A DNA stretch of 64,000 nucleotides from Xestospongia muta (taxonomy: Eukaryota; Porifera; Demospongiae; Haplosclerida; Petrosiidae): NCBI GenBank assembly GCA_963693285.1, contig OY848928.1, forward strand, positions 5,113,827-5,177,826. The letters run 5' to 3'. The notes under the pieces are model-generated. The model ran no database searches and was not told where the DNA came from. It was given only the letters and a program-made list of their open reading frames with translations. Positions 1-11,420 of the stretch are shown here, piece after piece. The position numbers and the translations under genes are program-made. The number at the start of each line of letters is the position of its first letter. Position 1 is the stretch's first letter.

Positions 1-1417
1 GCTTTACTACAGAGATACATGTTCAATATGTATGGTTGGTTATGAGAGAAATAGATAATTTTAGTGGACAAACCTGTATCATACATTCTAATGGGCACTA
101 TAGCGGAACCTCTAATAAAGAAGGGTCTTATATAAAGATATTTGCTATAGAAAGGTATCATTGGCTTGTTACCATGGTAATGGAATAAACTATGCAATGA
201 GGATATACTTTGAGGGGCTACGACATAATTAACAACAGAATAAATGGAAAACCTCAAAGGGAAAGAAACCATCCAAATGTTAAACATTAGCACTTAACAC
301 TTAAACCAGTAACTAGTAACTAGAGACTTCTCTTGTTCTTTGATGGGGAAAGATGACGTCCAAAATGATGAACTCATTAAGTCAATTATTTATTCCTCAC
401 AATAGCAGCTGTAACTAATATAAATATCATATACATGTACATGTACAGTGTTGTTGTTTTCTACTACGCATTAGGTAAGTGTTAAAATAAATTAATGGAT
501 AAAGGAATGATAATAATGCAGACTTACTATGATAATATTATAGTACGTTAACCAGACAATTTGGCATGAAGCAAGAACGGAAGCCAATGATTGGTCAGTT
601 AGACTGTATACGTGTATATGACTTCATTTTGCTAGGATTACATCCCATATTATCACAATTGCTTCCTTTATCCTGTTGCTATGCTATGACTAACTAAATA
701 ACACCATCTCTTTAATAAACTAACTACAGACACTTTCTTTAATTAGGACACTTATTTTAGTTCAATAATTGAGTGTATTACATACAACTTCATCATTAAG
801 GACACCTCTATATTGCGGACACACCTATATTGAGGACATCTTACTATTGAGACCCTCCATATTGAGGACACCCTTCTATTTGGGACACCTCTATACAACG
901 GACATGTCTATATTGGGGATACCTCTATACTAAGGACACCTCTATATTGAGGCCCTTTTGTACTAAGGAGAACCTTTAAGTATTAAATTTCACGCTATGT
1001 ATTCAACATTTCATTGGTATTATTGAAGAGAATAGAAATGACATATTCAATGGCACAATTGTTTTATTTTCAATTTAAAGGGATGTCCAGTCCAATAATA
1101 TTGGATCTATTAGCATTCATTATAAAGAAGGCATTAATATATGTGAAATAGAACCTAATTTACACCTTGTTATGATAATTTGTAAAACTACCAATCAAGA
1201 ATGAGTCATGCTTAGAGAGAGAGAGATAAAATACACAAATTTTACATAATCATAATACATTTTAATGTTTATTTTATTATACTAAAGTAAATATATATGT
1301 GTACATATCACTCCTCCATTCTACAGATTGGAATGTTAATAAATACTGATGCATCATAACTCATCTATCTCAATGCATTATTGATCATTGTTTCATACAT
1401 TGAACATCCATACTTAC
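1..1417. other. non-coding left flank, probably intron 1 of the Scribble-like gene
   Basis: I see no convincing coding exon on either strand. The stretch lies downstream, in the minus-strand sense, of the Scribble-like first exon at 1418-1576, so it is most simply that gene's first intron, running off the left edge. It contains the degenerate GAGGACACCTCTA-type minisatellite at 741-965 and, from about 1050 on, sequence duplicated near 9500-9870. Function beyond this is not visible. Confidence 0.5.
741..965. repeat. degenerate ~17-20-bp minisatellite (GAGGACACCTCTATATT type)
   Basis: Imperfect tandem copies of a motif close to ATTGAGGACACCTCTAT run through this stretch, with variable spacing and many substitutions. 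The same motif recurs at 9291-9420, exactly where the second copy of the large tandem duplication begins. It probably marks or supplied the left duplication breakpoint. Confidence 0.7.
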
Positions 1418-1576
1418 TGTAGGCAACTCTTGAATTGTGTTAGAATCCAAAAGTAATTCTTCTAAGGTAGCCTCATGGCGGTATATCTCTTCAGGTATGT
1501 CATTCAACTGGCAGTTTCGTCGGTCTATAAAGTCAATTTGTCGAGCACAGTTCAGTCCAATACAAGCCTTAAGCAT
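1418..1576 (-). CDS. Scribble/LAP-family LRR protein, first coding exon only
   Basis: The exon begins at the ATG at 1576-1574 and encodes 53 residues starting MLKACIGLNCARQIDFIDRR, followed by a segment containing PEEIYR and LEELLLDSN. This closely matches the start of Scribble-type LAP proteins, whose N-terminus runs MLK, a Cys/Arg-rich stretch, PEEI and LEELLLDAN before the first leucine-rich repeats. LAP proteins are cytoplasmic scaffolds for epithelial polarity. The exon ends at a good donor (ACA|GTAAGT) at 1417. No second exon is visible down to base 1, so the rest of the gene probably lies beyond the left edge across a first intron of more than 1.4 kb; an orphan exon is the alternative. 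It is divergent from the UQCRB copy at 1821, with 244 bp between the ATGs. Confidence 0.72.
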
Positions 1577-1820
1577 GTTGCTGATAATTGTAGACTCTTC
1601 CAATGATTCTAGCGTATTTAACTAATAGTTTGCTGGTGATTCAGAAAAAGGAGTTGTCGAGAGGTGGAGAAGACGAAATCGAAGCATAGATAGCACAGAG
1701 AAGGAGGTGCAATCTACACAACACAGCCGAAGTATTCACAGAACGTGGGTGTTTAAATATACGGAATGTAAACAAACTATGTCTTTCAGTTTACGGTGTA
1801 GGCGTGGTTATAAAAATAAA

Positions 1821-2757
1821 ATGGCTGTATCGAGCAAAGCAACTGTTACTCTAGGCCAAAGACTTTGGAATGCATGGACTGTTCGACAATCTGAGTATCA
1901 AAAGCTTGGTAAGTAATTACGATATTTCTCAGTTTAAATACAGCAGCTATAATTGTCCTTTTTATTAAATTGTTGTCATTGACCACTCCCCTTAGGATTA
2001 CTTAGAGAAGACCTCTATGATGATGAATACCAACCAGATGTCATTGAAGCTATTCACCGTCTTCCTGAACATAAGTGAATCTGTGACAATATCAAATCAA
2101 GCAGGCTCTAGATCTATTCATGAAACACATTCACCTTCCAAAGGAACAGTGGACAAAACATGAAGAGGTTTGAATTTTAATATTTTTCTGCCTTGCATGT
2201 TGCAAATCCCAGGTGGTCCTAAGATTGTTTTGGACCACGTATACATATGTGTGTATATGTATAACAGGCTATATTTGTTTTCATCATTTTATTGTATTGC
2301 TATAGGCAAGCACTTCAAGACCAATGATTGTATTTAACCCATATACAATAACCACCAATATACATAGCAACCAATTAATATCTTTTCTCTTACCATGAAT
2401 TGGATGCAGCTGATCAAAACGTCTAAGTGACTATTGTAACATTGAAACAATTTTAAGTATTTTTTCATATTATATTTGTTAGCCTGTAATAAATTAATAT
2501 TAGGATATTATAGTTATAACAATTAGGGACATGTCTTTAATAGAGAGAAAACAAACATGTCTGATTAATTTAGTAACTAGTAAGATGAGCAAAATTCCAA
2601 ATAAATCCCTTATTAATATTATTCTGACATCTTGGATATATATCCATTTTTATCTATCTATTGCTGGTTTCTCTTTTAGGATGTACCTTATCTTACACCT
2701 TATATAGAGCGTGTGAAGAAAGAGATGTTAGAGATGAAATCTTGGAACAGACAATAA
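1821..2757 (+). pseudogene. UQCRB: UQCRB (complex III subunit 7) pseudogene, unit 1 copy
   Basis: Three exons match the intact copy at 10002-10963: 1821-1908, 1996-2167 and 2680-2757. Exon 1 lacks 9 nt that the other copy has, which leaves the frame intact. Exon 2 is 172 nt instead of 173 because one base is missing just after the EAIHRLPEH segment, so translation hits TGA at 2076-2078, about half way through the protein. Exon 3 is otherwise intact, reading [15 protein letters not shown] and ending at TAA. The splice sites are conserved. This is a recently disabled duplicate; a sequencing error at the single base is the alternative, but the reading around it also carries other non-conservative changes relative to copy 2. 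Confidence 0.8.
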
Positions 2758-3069
2758 ATATATCTATCATTGCTCTAGACAACATTATTATACAGCTTGT
2801 CATATTTATGAATTGTTAGCGTGTGATACTAAAAATTATTTGTATAATAACTTGATCACGTGATCTCTATTAATAATAATAATAATCCTTCTTTGTTACG
2901 TGATAATAAAATTTTATTATCGAATAATAATAATAAAGAAAATTTCTTCGAAAAATTCATTGACGTAGTGATAGTGCTGCAGTAAGTAATGACCTTGCAG
3001 TATTAACTGACCAGCGCTGACTTAAACTAAACTACTGTTACTTGAGGAAAGAGAACCTTCGATTAACAG

Positions 3070-3199
3070 GTTAGTATAGACTGTAAATTTATTTCTTAAC
3101 TTACCTCTGACAAAGTGACATTGATAATTGTATCATAAGAACCTAGTCACTCTGCTATAATGCTTCAATATTTTCTATATCTTTTCCTCTCTCTCTTAG
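3070..3199 (+). other. predicted 5'UTR intron of gene A
   Basis: A donor (TTAACAG|GTTAGT) at 3070 and a pyrimidine-rich acceptor (CTCTCTCTTAG) ending at 3199 flank this stretch, leaving a 15-nt leader before the ATG at 3215. The paralogue B keeps both sites with the same spacing (donor near 11277, acceptor ending near 11405). Genes C and D also have an acceptor just upstream of their ATG, so a 5'UTR intron seems to be a family feature. Confidence 0.55.
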
Positions 3200-3214
3200 C
3201 AGTAAACTCACAAA

Positions 3215-6200
3215 ATGATTAACTATGTCTTTCTTCTTATTCTCTCACTTGTTGCCATGACAACAAGTCAATGCAGTAACTTTACACTGTCTGATGCCAC
3301 AGATGCTCTCAATGGCATTGTACCAAGTGGAGATGGATCCCAAAACAATGTTAATATTTTAAATTGGCATATTGATTGTCTGGCGGCCTCATCCACAAAG
3401 AACCGATACACATGGATCACCTTCACTGCCCAATACACTAATAAAGGAGCAACACAAATGAGTCAAGTTGTTGTCCCTTGTTCAAGTAATGTATGGAATG
3501 TTTATAGTAATTCTGGATATCATAGAATTGTCTCAAGTACTGACTATAACCAGCTGTTTTCTAGTCCGACAAGAACTGATTGTTATCGTTGTTCTAACTT
3601 TGATCATACTGATCCCTTGACTCTTTGTGCTGGTAAGAGGTTTTAAGTGGTAGAAGGATGAGAATTAATGGTTTGCTTGGGATGGTATTGAACAGTAGAA
3701 TGATATATAGTTTAAGAATAAATACAAATGTCTGTATGAAAAGCATATTGTAACGATTGTAGATTTACAAGTCGCCAACACCTGTTCTAATTTGTATAGT
3801 GAATTGTACATTTTCCTATCTCCACTAAGAAAAGGACAAACCACAAAAAGATTATTGATTCTTTTGCTGTGGCTGTTAAAAATACCAATACCAGATATTA
3901 TAACAATAGTATTACTGTACTGTTATAGTGTCCACAACATAATAACTAATAGCCATATTTTTCTTCCTTTATCTTAGAGTGTGATTCCAGCTGTAATCAA
4001 GGAACTATGCAATGTACAAGTGATAATGCTGCTGGTTGTTGTAATTATTATGATAATAACAGATGTGTGATACAATGCGGTAGCAACAAACATCCTGATG
4101 AAAACTTTGACTGTGTGTGTGACATGTTTTACATTGGATCCCAATGTGATAGTAAGTTATGAATGGATGGAGGGAACAACTGATGAATAAATAGACTGAT
4201 GGATTGACAGATAGATGGATGGACAAACAGAATAGAAGATTAGAATAACTCTGATGCACTGATATGTATTATAGAGATGATGACTAATAATATCTGTAGC
4301 TGTCATCTTAACACTAATGTCCTTGTAACCGTCAACATAATCTCAACAATTTAACAAGTAAAATTAGTTTTTAGCTATTTTAAGAACAGGCCATCGTGAC
4401 AGCCTTGTGGAATAGCCTCTAGTGAACACATACAAACACAAACATAGTAAACTTACATTTAGTTCTTTTCCCAACTGTAACTCCCTTATTAAATTATCCT
4501 TTGTAATTCAACTGTTGTTGGGAAATGAAATTGTAATATAATGTCACACTACAGTCTCATGAGATTTATATTATAATAACAAAGTACCAAAACGTAGTAG
4601 TTCACTTATATGAGCATTCTCTCATCTCTATAGCCTGCAACATCCAATCTACTGATTGTAAGAATGAAGGTGTAACTAATAACATTTCTTGTTCCTGTCA
4701 ATGTAACTCTACTGGTTACACAGGTCTGACCTGTATTGAGGATATCAATGAATGCAACCTTACCAACCCATGTCAACATGGAGGATCTTGTTATAATACT
4801 AATGGTAGCTATATATGTGAGTGTGCTATTGGTTACACAGGAAATGATTGTCAAACTAACATTGACGATTGCCTGATGTCTTCTTGTTGGCACAATGCTA
4901 CATGCATTGATGGAGTGGCTAATTACACATGTGACTGTCTTCCTGGTTATACTGGAAAGAATTGTGAAACAGACATTAATGAATGTGAATCAAATCCGTG
5001 TCAAAATGGAGGTACTTGTATAGATGAAGTTAATAAATACACTTGTAATTGTACTGGTGGTTACAATGGTCCGACCTGTATCGAGGATATCGATGAATGT
5101 AACCTTACCAATCCATGTCAACATGGAGGATCTTGTTATAATACTAATGGTAGCTATATATGTGAGTGTGCTATTGGTTACACAGGAAATGATTGTCAAA
5201 CTAACATTGACGATTGCCTGATGTCTTCTTGTTGGCACAATGCTACATGCATTGATGGAGTGGCTAATTACACATGTGACTGTCTTCCTGGTTATACTGG
5301 AAAGAATTGTGAAACAGACATTAATGAATGTGAATCAAATCCGTGTCAAAATGGAGGTACTTGTATAGATGAAGTTAATAAATACACTTGTAATTGTACT
5401 GGTGGTTACAATGGTCCGACCTGTATCGAGGATATCGATGAATGTAACCTTATCAATCCATGTCAACATGGAGGATCTTGTTATAATACTAATGGTAGCT
5501 ATGTATGTAAGTGTGCTACTGGTTACACAGGAAATGACTGTCAAACTAACATTGACGATTGTCTGATGTCTCCTTGTCGGCACAATGCTACATGCATTGA
5601 TGGAGTGGCTAATTACACATGTGACTGTGTTCCTGGTTATACTGGAAAGAATTGTGAAACAGACATTAATGAATGTGAATCAAATCTGTGTCAAAATGGA
5701 GGTACTTGTATAGATGAAGTTAATAAATACACTTGTAATTGTACTGGTGGTTACAATGGTCCGACCTGTATTGAGGATATCAATGAATGTAACCTTACCG
5801 ATCCATGTCAACATGGAGGATCTTGTTATAATACTAATGGTAGCTATGTATGTAAGTGTGCTACTGGTTACACAGGAAATGACTGTCAAACTAACATTGA
5901 CGATTGCCTGATGTCTCCTTGTTGGCACAATGCTACATGCATTGATGGAGTGGCTAATTACACATGTGACTGTCTTCCTGGTTATACTGGAAAGAATTGT
6001 GAAACAGACATTAATGAATGTGAATCAAATCCGTGTCAAAATGGAGGTACTTGTATAGATGAAGTTAATAAATACACTTGTAATTGTACTGGTGGTTACA
6101 ATGGTCTGACCTGTATCGAGGATATTGATGAATGTAACCTTACCAATCCATGTCAACATGGAGGATCTTGTTATAATACTAATGGTAGCTATGTATGTGA

Positions 6201-8983
6201 GTGTGCTACTGGTTACACAGGAAATGACTGTCAAACTAACATTGACGATTGTCTTATGTCTCCTTGTTGGCACAATGCTACATGCATTGATGGAGTGGCT
6301 AATTACACATGTGACTGTCTTCCTGGTTATACTGGAAAGAATTGTGAAACAGACATTAATGAATGTGAATCAAATCCGTGTCAAAATGGAGGTACTTGTA
6401 TAGATGAAGTTAATAAATACACTTGTAATTGTACTGGTGGTTACAATGGTCTGACCTGTATCGAGGATATTGATGAATGTAACCTTACCAATCCATGTCA
6501 ACATGGAGGATCTTGTTATAATACTAATGGTAGCTATGTATGTAAGTGTGCTACTGGTTACACAGGAAATGATTGTCAAACTAACATTGACGATTGTCTG
6601 ATGTCTTCTTGTTGGCACAATGCTACATGCATTGATGGAGTGGCTAATTACACATGTGACTGTCTTCCTGGTTATACTGGAAAGAATTGTGAAACAGACA
6701 TTAATGAATGTGAATCAAATCCGTGTCAAAATGGAGGTACTTGTATAGATGAAGTTAATAAATACACTTGTAATTGTACTGGTGGTTACAATGGTCCGAC
6801 CTGTATCGAGGATATCGATGAATGTAACCTTATCAATCCATGTCAACATGGAGGATCTTGTTATAATACTAATGGTAGCTATGTATGTAAGTGTGCTACT
6901 GGTTACACAGGAAATGACTGTCAAACTAACATTGACGATTGTCTGATGTCTCCTTGTCGGCACAATGCTACATGCATTGATGGAGTGGCTAATTACACAT
7001 GTGACTGTGTTCCTGGTTATACTGGAAAGAATTGTGAAACAGACATTAATGAATGTGAATCAAATCTGTGTCAAAATGGAGGTACTTGTATAGATGAAGT
7101 TAATAAATACACTTGTAATTGTACTGGTGGTTACAATGGTCCGACCTGTATTGAGGATATCAATGAATGTAACCTTACCGATCCATGTCAACATGGAGGA
7201 TCTTGTTATAATACTAATGGTAGCTATGTATGTAAGTGTGCTACTGGTTACACAGGAAATGACTGTCAAACTAACATTGACGATTGCCTGATGTCTCCTT
7301 GTTGGCACAATGCTACATGCATTGATGGAGTGGCTAATTACACATGTGACTGTCTTCCTGGTTATACTGGAAAGAATTGTGAAACAGACATTAATGAATG
7401 TGAATCAAATCCGTGTCAAAATGGAGGTACTTGTATAGATGAAGTTAATAAATACACTTGTAATTGTACTGGTGGTTACAATGGTCTGACCTGTATCGAG
7501 GATATTGATGAATGTAACCTTCTTACCAATCCATGTCAACATGGAGGATCTTGTTATAATACTAATGGTAGCTATGTATGTGAGTGTGCTACTGGTTACA
7601 CAGGAAATGACTGTCAAACTAACATTGACGATTGTCTTATGTCTCCTTGTTGGCACAATGCTACATGCATTGATGGAGTGGCTAATTACACATGTGACTG
7701 TCTTCCTGGTTATACTGGAAAGAATTGTGAAACAGACATTAATGAATGTGAATCAAATCCGTGTCAAAATGGAGGTACTTGTATAGATGAAGTTAATAAA
7801 TACACTTGTAATTGTACTGGTGGTTACAATGGTCTGACCTGTATCGAGGATATTGATGAATGTAACCTTACCAATCCATGTCAACATGGAGGATCTTGTT
7901 ATAATACTAATGGTAGCTATGTATGTAAGTGTGCTACTGGTTACACAGGAAATGATTGTCAAACTAACATTGACGATTGTCTGATGTCTTCTTGTTGGCA
8001 CAATGCTACATGCATTGATGGAGTGGCTAATTACACATGTGACTGTCTTCCTGGTTATACTGGAAAGAATTGTGAAACAGACATTAATGAATGTGAATCA
8101 AATCCTTGTCTAAATGGAGGTACTTGTGTAGATGAAGTTAATAAATACACTTGTAATTGTACTGGTGGTTACAATGGTACCAATTGTGAATTGGACATTG
8201 ATGAATGCAGTACAGGTAATCCCTGCTTCAATGGAGGAACTTGTCGGAATAATCCTGGTGGATTCAATTGTTCGTGTCAAGGTAGTTGGACAGGTGACAC
8301 ATGTGAAACTTGTGTAATAAGTGATTGTTTTCAACCAATGTGTGATGGTCCATCTACTAACTGCCTACAGTGTAATGCTGACTTCTCTTTAGTCAATGGA
8401 CAATGTAGTAAGTTACAATAGAACACATCTAAGATACATCACAACCTGATTAGGAGTTGGATATGTGCCCTCATAAAGAGGATGTCCCTTTTAATCTGGA
8501 CAGTAATGAAGCTAATATCTAGGATGTCTTAGCTTTCTCTTTGCATATAATAATATTTATTGCACCTGCTCATATTTAATGAAGTTGAAAAAATTTTCCC
8601 TTGTAGTTTCTTGCAACATCAAAGATTGTGTACTCTGTATCATAAAGGATGTGTGTAAAACATGTAATAATAGCTATGATCTCAATGACAGTGGGACTTC
8701 ATGTACTCCGCCATTTCTTACGCTACCTCCTCCTGAACCAACTAGAGATAACAGATCATCAAATAATACAGGAACAATTATCGGTAAGACTCTTCCTCTG
8801 TTTGTCTGTTCAGTTGATCCATTTATTTCTTGTATATATATAGGTATTGTAATTGGTTTTATAGTTCTACTGGTTACTATAGCAATAATCATTGTGGTAA
8901 TTATTGTTATACTCGGAAAAATTAATAGTCAAAAGCCACCTACTTATAATGTTAAGACACCAAAGCCAGAGGACAAAGAGTAA
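3215..8983 (+). CDS. multi-EGF gene A: single-pass membrane protein with 31 cbEGF repeats
   Basis: Five exons: 3215-3632, 3978-4151, 4634-8407, 8607-8783 and 8844-8983, giving 1,560 aa. Residues 1-18 are a signal peptide. Residues 19-139 form the family's N-terminal six-Cys domain ([21 protein letters not shown]). Exon 2 encodes a Cys-rich module with a CC pair. Exon 3 encodes one atypical EGF, ten copies of an EGF triplet (115 aa, 345 bp) and a final EGF, then the CVISDC...C-x-x-C module. Exon 4 repeats that module (CNIKDCVLC...CKTC) and adds a Pro/Thr stalk. Exon 5 encodes a ~26-residue hydrophobic helix and a short tail containing KPPTYNV. All introns are phase 1. The EGFs carry the [DN]-x-[DN]-[DE]-C calcium and C-x-D-x4-Y-x-C-x-C hydroxylation patterns. 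Cell-surface adhesion or recognition is inferred. It is not Notch: there are no LNR or ankyrin segments. Confidence 0.85.
4745..8185 (+). repeat. 345-bp EGF-triplet tandem array in gene A, ten copies
   Basis: Each 345-bp unit encodes three different EGF domains in fixed order: ECNL-type (38 aa), DDCLM-type (38 aa) and ECESN-type (39 aa). Copies are nearly identical in DNA. A larger period is superimposed: 5221-6600 (four units, 1,380 bp) is repeated at 6601-7983. I saw no difference between the two blocks except a 3-nt insertion near 7521, which adds one Leu in ECNLLTNPC. The next ~120 bp continue the match. Confidence 0.9.
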
Positions 8984-9017
8984 GCTATATGAAGTACTGT
9001 GATGTGCTTTATCACTC

Positions 9018-9064
<47 letters not shown>

Positions 9065-9266
9065 TATTATCTTAACCAAGGTTTGCAATATTTAATTCAC
9101 ATCTTAAATGTCTTCTAGTCCAATTTAAAATAGCCTTTTATTATTTTTTTGTACGAACAATTTTTGTATCATGTGACACTAAATTAGAACAATTAAACAT
9201 TTTTGTATTTTAATTCTAATAATTTAATTTTTATTGAATGACTTATAATTATTACAATATTGTATT
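8984..9266. other. 3' flank of gene A with (CT)n(CA)n microsatellite
   Basis: No coding sequence is seen. A CT run followed by a CA run lies at about 9017-9062. The same order occurs after gene B at 14042-14192, where the CT run is much longer. The flank aligns base for base with 14013-14390 outside the microsatellite, showing that it belongs to the duplicated unit. Confidence 0.7.
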
Positions 9267-9290
9267 AAGCATAACATTTATAGTATATTA
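9267..9290 (-). pseudogene. 3'-end remnant of the MFF-like gene at the duplication junction
   Basis: This short stretch aligns with 14395-14418, which encodes the last residues of the MFF-like protein (YYKRHA and the stop). It keeps the in-frame stop but has substitutions mostly of the CG-to-CA/TG type. Homology with the MFF region ends abruptly at 9290/14418, after which 9291 onward switches to the GAGGACAC minisatellite. It is too short to be functional and is best read as the scar of the tandem duplication. Confidence 0.65.
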
Positions 9291-9420
9291 CATTGAGGAC
9301 ACTCTATATTGAGGAGACCTCTCTATTTGGGAGACCTCTATATTGAGAGCACATCTATATTGTGGAGACCTCTTTATTGAGGATACCTGTATATTAAGGC
9401 CACGTCAATACTAAGGATGA
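9291..9420. repeat. GAGGACACCTCTA-type minisatellite, second occurrence
   Basis: The same degenerate motif as at 741-965, here directly abutting the MFF remnant. It is followed by sequence homologous to 965 onward, so it marks the start of duplicated unit 2. Confidence 0.65.
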
Positions 9421-9871
9421 CTTTTACAGTATTAAATTTAAGGGCATGTATTCAACATTCATTGCCGTTATTGCATTGGAAGAGAATAGAAGTGATATAT
9501 TCAATGGCTCAATTGTTTTATTTTCAATTTAAAGGGATATCCAGTCCAATAATATTGGATCTATTAGCATTCATTATAAAGAAGGCATTAATATATATGA
9601 GATAGAACCTAATGAACACTCTGTTGTGATAATTTGTAAAACTACCAATCAAGAATGAGTTATGTTTAGAGAGAGAGAGATAAAATACACAAATTTTACA
9701 TAATCATAATACATTTTAATGTTTATTTTATTATACTAAAGTAAATATATATGTGTACATGTCACTCCTCCATTCTACAGATTGGAATGTTAATAAATAC
9801 TGATGCATCATAACTCATCTATCTCAATGCATCATTGACCATTATTTCATACATTGACCATCCATACTTAC

Positions 9872-9925
9872 TGTAGGCAACTCGAAATTGTGTTAGAATC
9901 CAAAAGCAATTCTTCTAAGGTAGCC
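9872..9925 (-). pseudogene. truncated Scribble-like first exon, unit 2
   Basis: The donor side of the LRR exon is present (ACA|GTAAGT at 9872/9871), together with the codons matching LEELLLDSNTI. The rest of the exon, including the ATG, is missing: sequence jumps at about 9925-9930 straight to the UQCRB upstream region that lies near 1748 in unit 1. A 2-nt loss near the GAGTTGCCT codons also breaks the frame. Confidence 0.7.
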
Positions 9926-10001
9926 CATGGCATTTAAATATACGGAATGTAAACAAACTATGTCTTTCAGTTTACGGTGTAGGCGTAGTTATAAAAATAA
10001 A

Positions 10002-10963
10002 ATGGCTGTATCGAGCAAAGCAACTGTTACTCTAGGCCAAAGACTTTGGAATGCTCTTTCAGCATGGACTGTTCGACAATCTGGGTATCAAAAGCTTGGT
10101 AAGTAATTACCACATTTCTCAATTTAAATACAGCAACTATAATTGTCCTTTTTATTAAATTGTTGTCATTGACCACTCCCCTTAGGATTACTTAGAGAAG
10201 ACCTCTATGATGATGAATACCAACCAGATATCATTGAAGCTATTCGCCGTCTTCCTGAACATGAGCGAAATCTGCGACAATATCGAATCAAGCGAGCTCT
10301 AGATCTATCCATGAAACATGCTCACCTTCCAAAGGAACAGTGGACAAAACCTGAAGAGGTTTGAATTTGAATATTTTTCTGCCTTGCATGCTCCACCTGC
10401 CAGGTGGTCCTAAGATTGTTTAAAGTTTTGGACCACATATATGTGTGTATGTGTGTGTGTGTGTGTGTGTAACAGCCTATGTTTGTTTTCATCATTTTAT
10501 TGTATTGCTATAGGCAAGCACTTCAAGACCAATGATTGTATTTAACCCATATACAATAACCACCAATATACATAGCAACCAATTAATATCTTTTCTCTTA
10601 CCATGAATTGGATGCAACTGATCAAAACTTCTGAGTAACTATTGTAACATTGAAACAATTTTTAAGATTTTTTCATATTATATTTGTTAGCCTGTAATAA
10701 ATTAATATTAGGATATTATAATTATAACAATTAGGGACATGTCTTTAATAGAGAGAAAACAAACATGTCTGATTAATTTAGTAACTAGTAAGATGAGCAA
10801 AATTCCAAATAAATCCCTTATTAATATTGTTCTGACATCTTGTGTGTATCCATTTTTATCTATCTATTATTGGTTTCTCTTTTAGGATATACCTTATCTT
10901 ACACCTTATATAGAGCGTGTGAAGAAAGAGATGTTAGAGATAAAATCTTGGAACAGACAATAA
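10002..10963 (+). CDS. UQCRB: UQCRB, cytochrome bc1 complex subunit 7, intact copy
   Basis: Three exons, 10002-10098, 10186-10358 and 10886-10963, encode 115 aa; human UQCRB is 111 aa. Recognisable family segments are [60 protein letters not shown] and the charged end with RVKKERE. The protein is a matrix-side structural subunit of mitochondrial complex III that contacts cytochrome b and helps form the ubiquinone site. The start is the ATG in ATAAAATGGCTG; the upstream 5' region is shared with the disabled copy at 1821. Introns are phase 1 and phase 0. This appears to be the only working copy in the window. Confidence 0.93.
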
Positions 10964-11420
10964 ATATATCTATCATTGCTCTAGACAACATTATTATACA
11001 GCTTGTCATATTTATGAATTGTAAGCAAGTGATACTAAATATTAATTGTATGATGACGTGTCACGTGATCTCTATTAATAATAATAATAAGCCTTCTTTA
11101 TCATGTGATAATAAAAAGTTTATTATCGAGTATTAACGAAGGAATTTCCTCTAGTAAGGGCATTCATAGACGTAGTGATAGTGCTGCAGTAAGTAATGAC
11201 CTTGCAGTATTAACTGACCAGCGCTGTCTTAAACTAAATTACTGTTACTTGAGGAAAGAGAACCTTCCATTAACAGGTTAGTGTAGACTGTAAACTTATT
11301 TCTTAACTTACCTCTGACAAAGTGACATTGATAATTGTATCATAAGAAGCTAGTCACTCTGCTATAATGCTTCAATATTTTCACATCTTTTCCTCTCTCT
11401 CTTAGCAGTAAACTCACAAA

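Noticed and set aside
4606..8334. Series of ~82-residue minus-strand open frames beginning MPTRRHQ inside gene A, and similar plus-strand frames
   Set aside because: They repeat every 345 bp with the EGF triplet and are antisense or off-frame readings of the same tandem DNA; they have no splice context or family.
3215..8983. Calling the EGF genes Notch, Delta or fibrillin
   Set aside because: No LNR, DSL, TB domain, RAM or ankyrin repeats; the N-terminal domain and tails are different. EGF similarity alone is not orthology.
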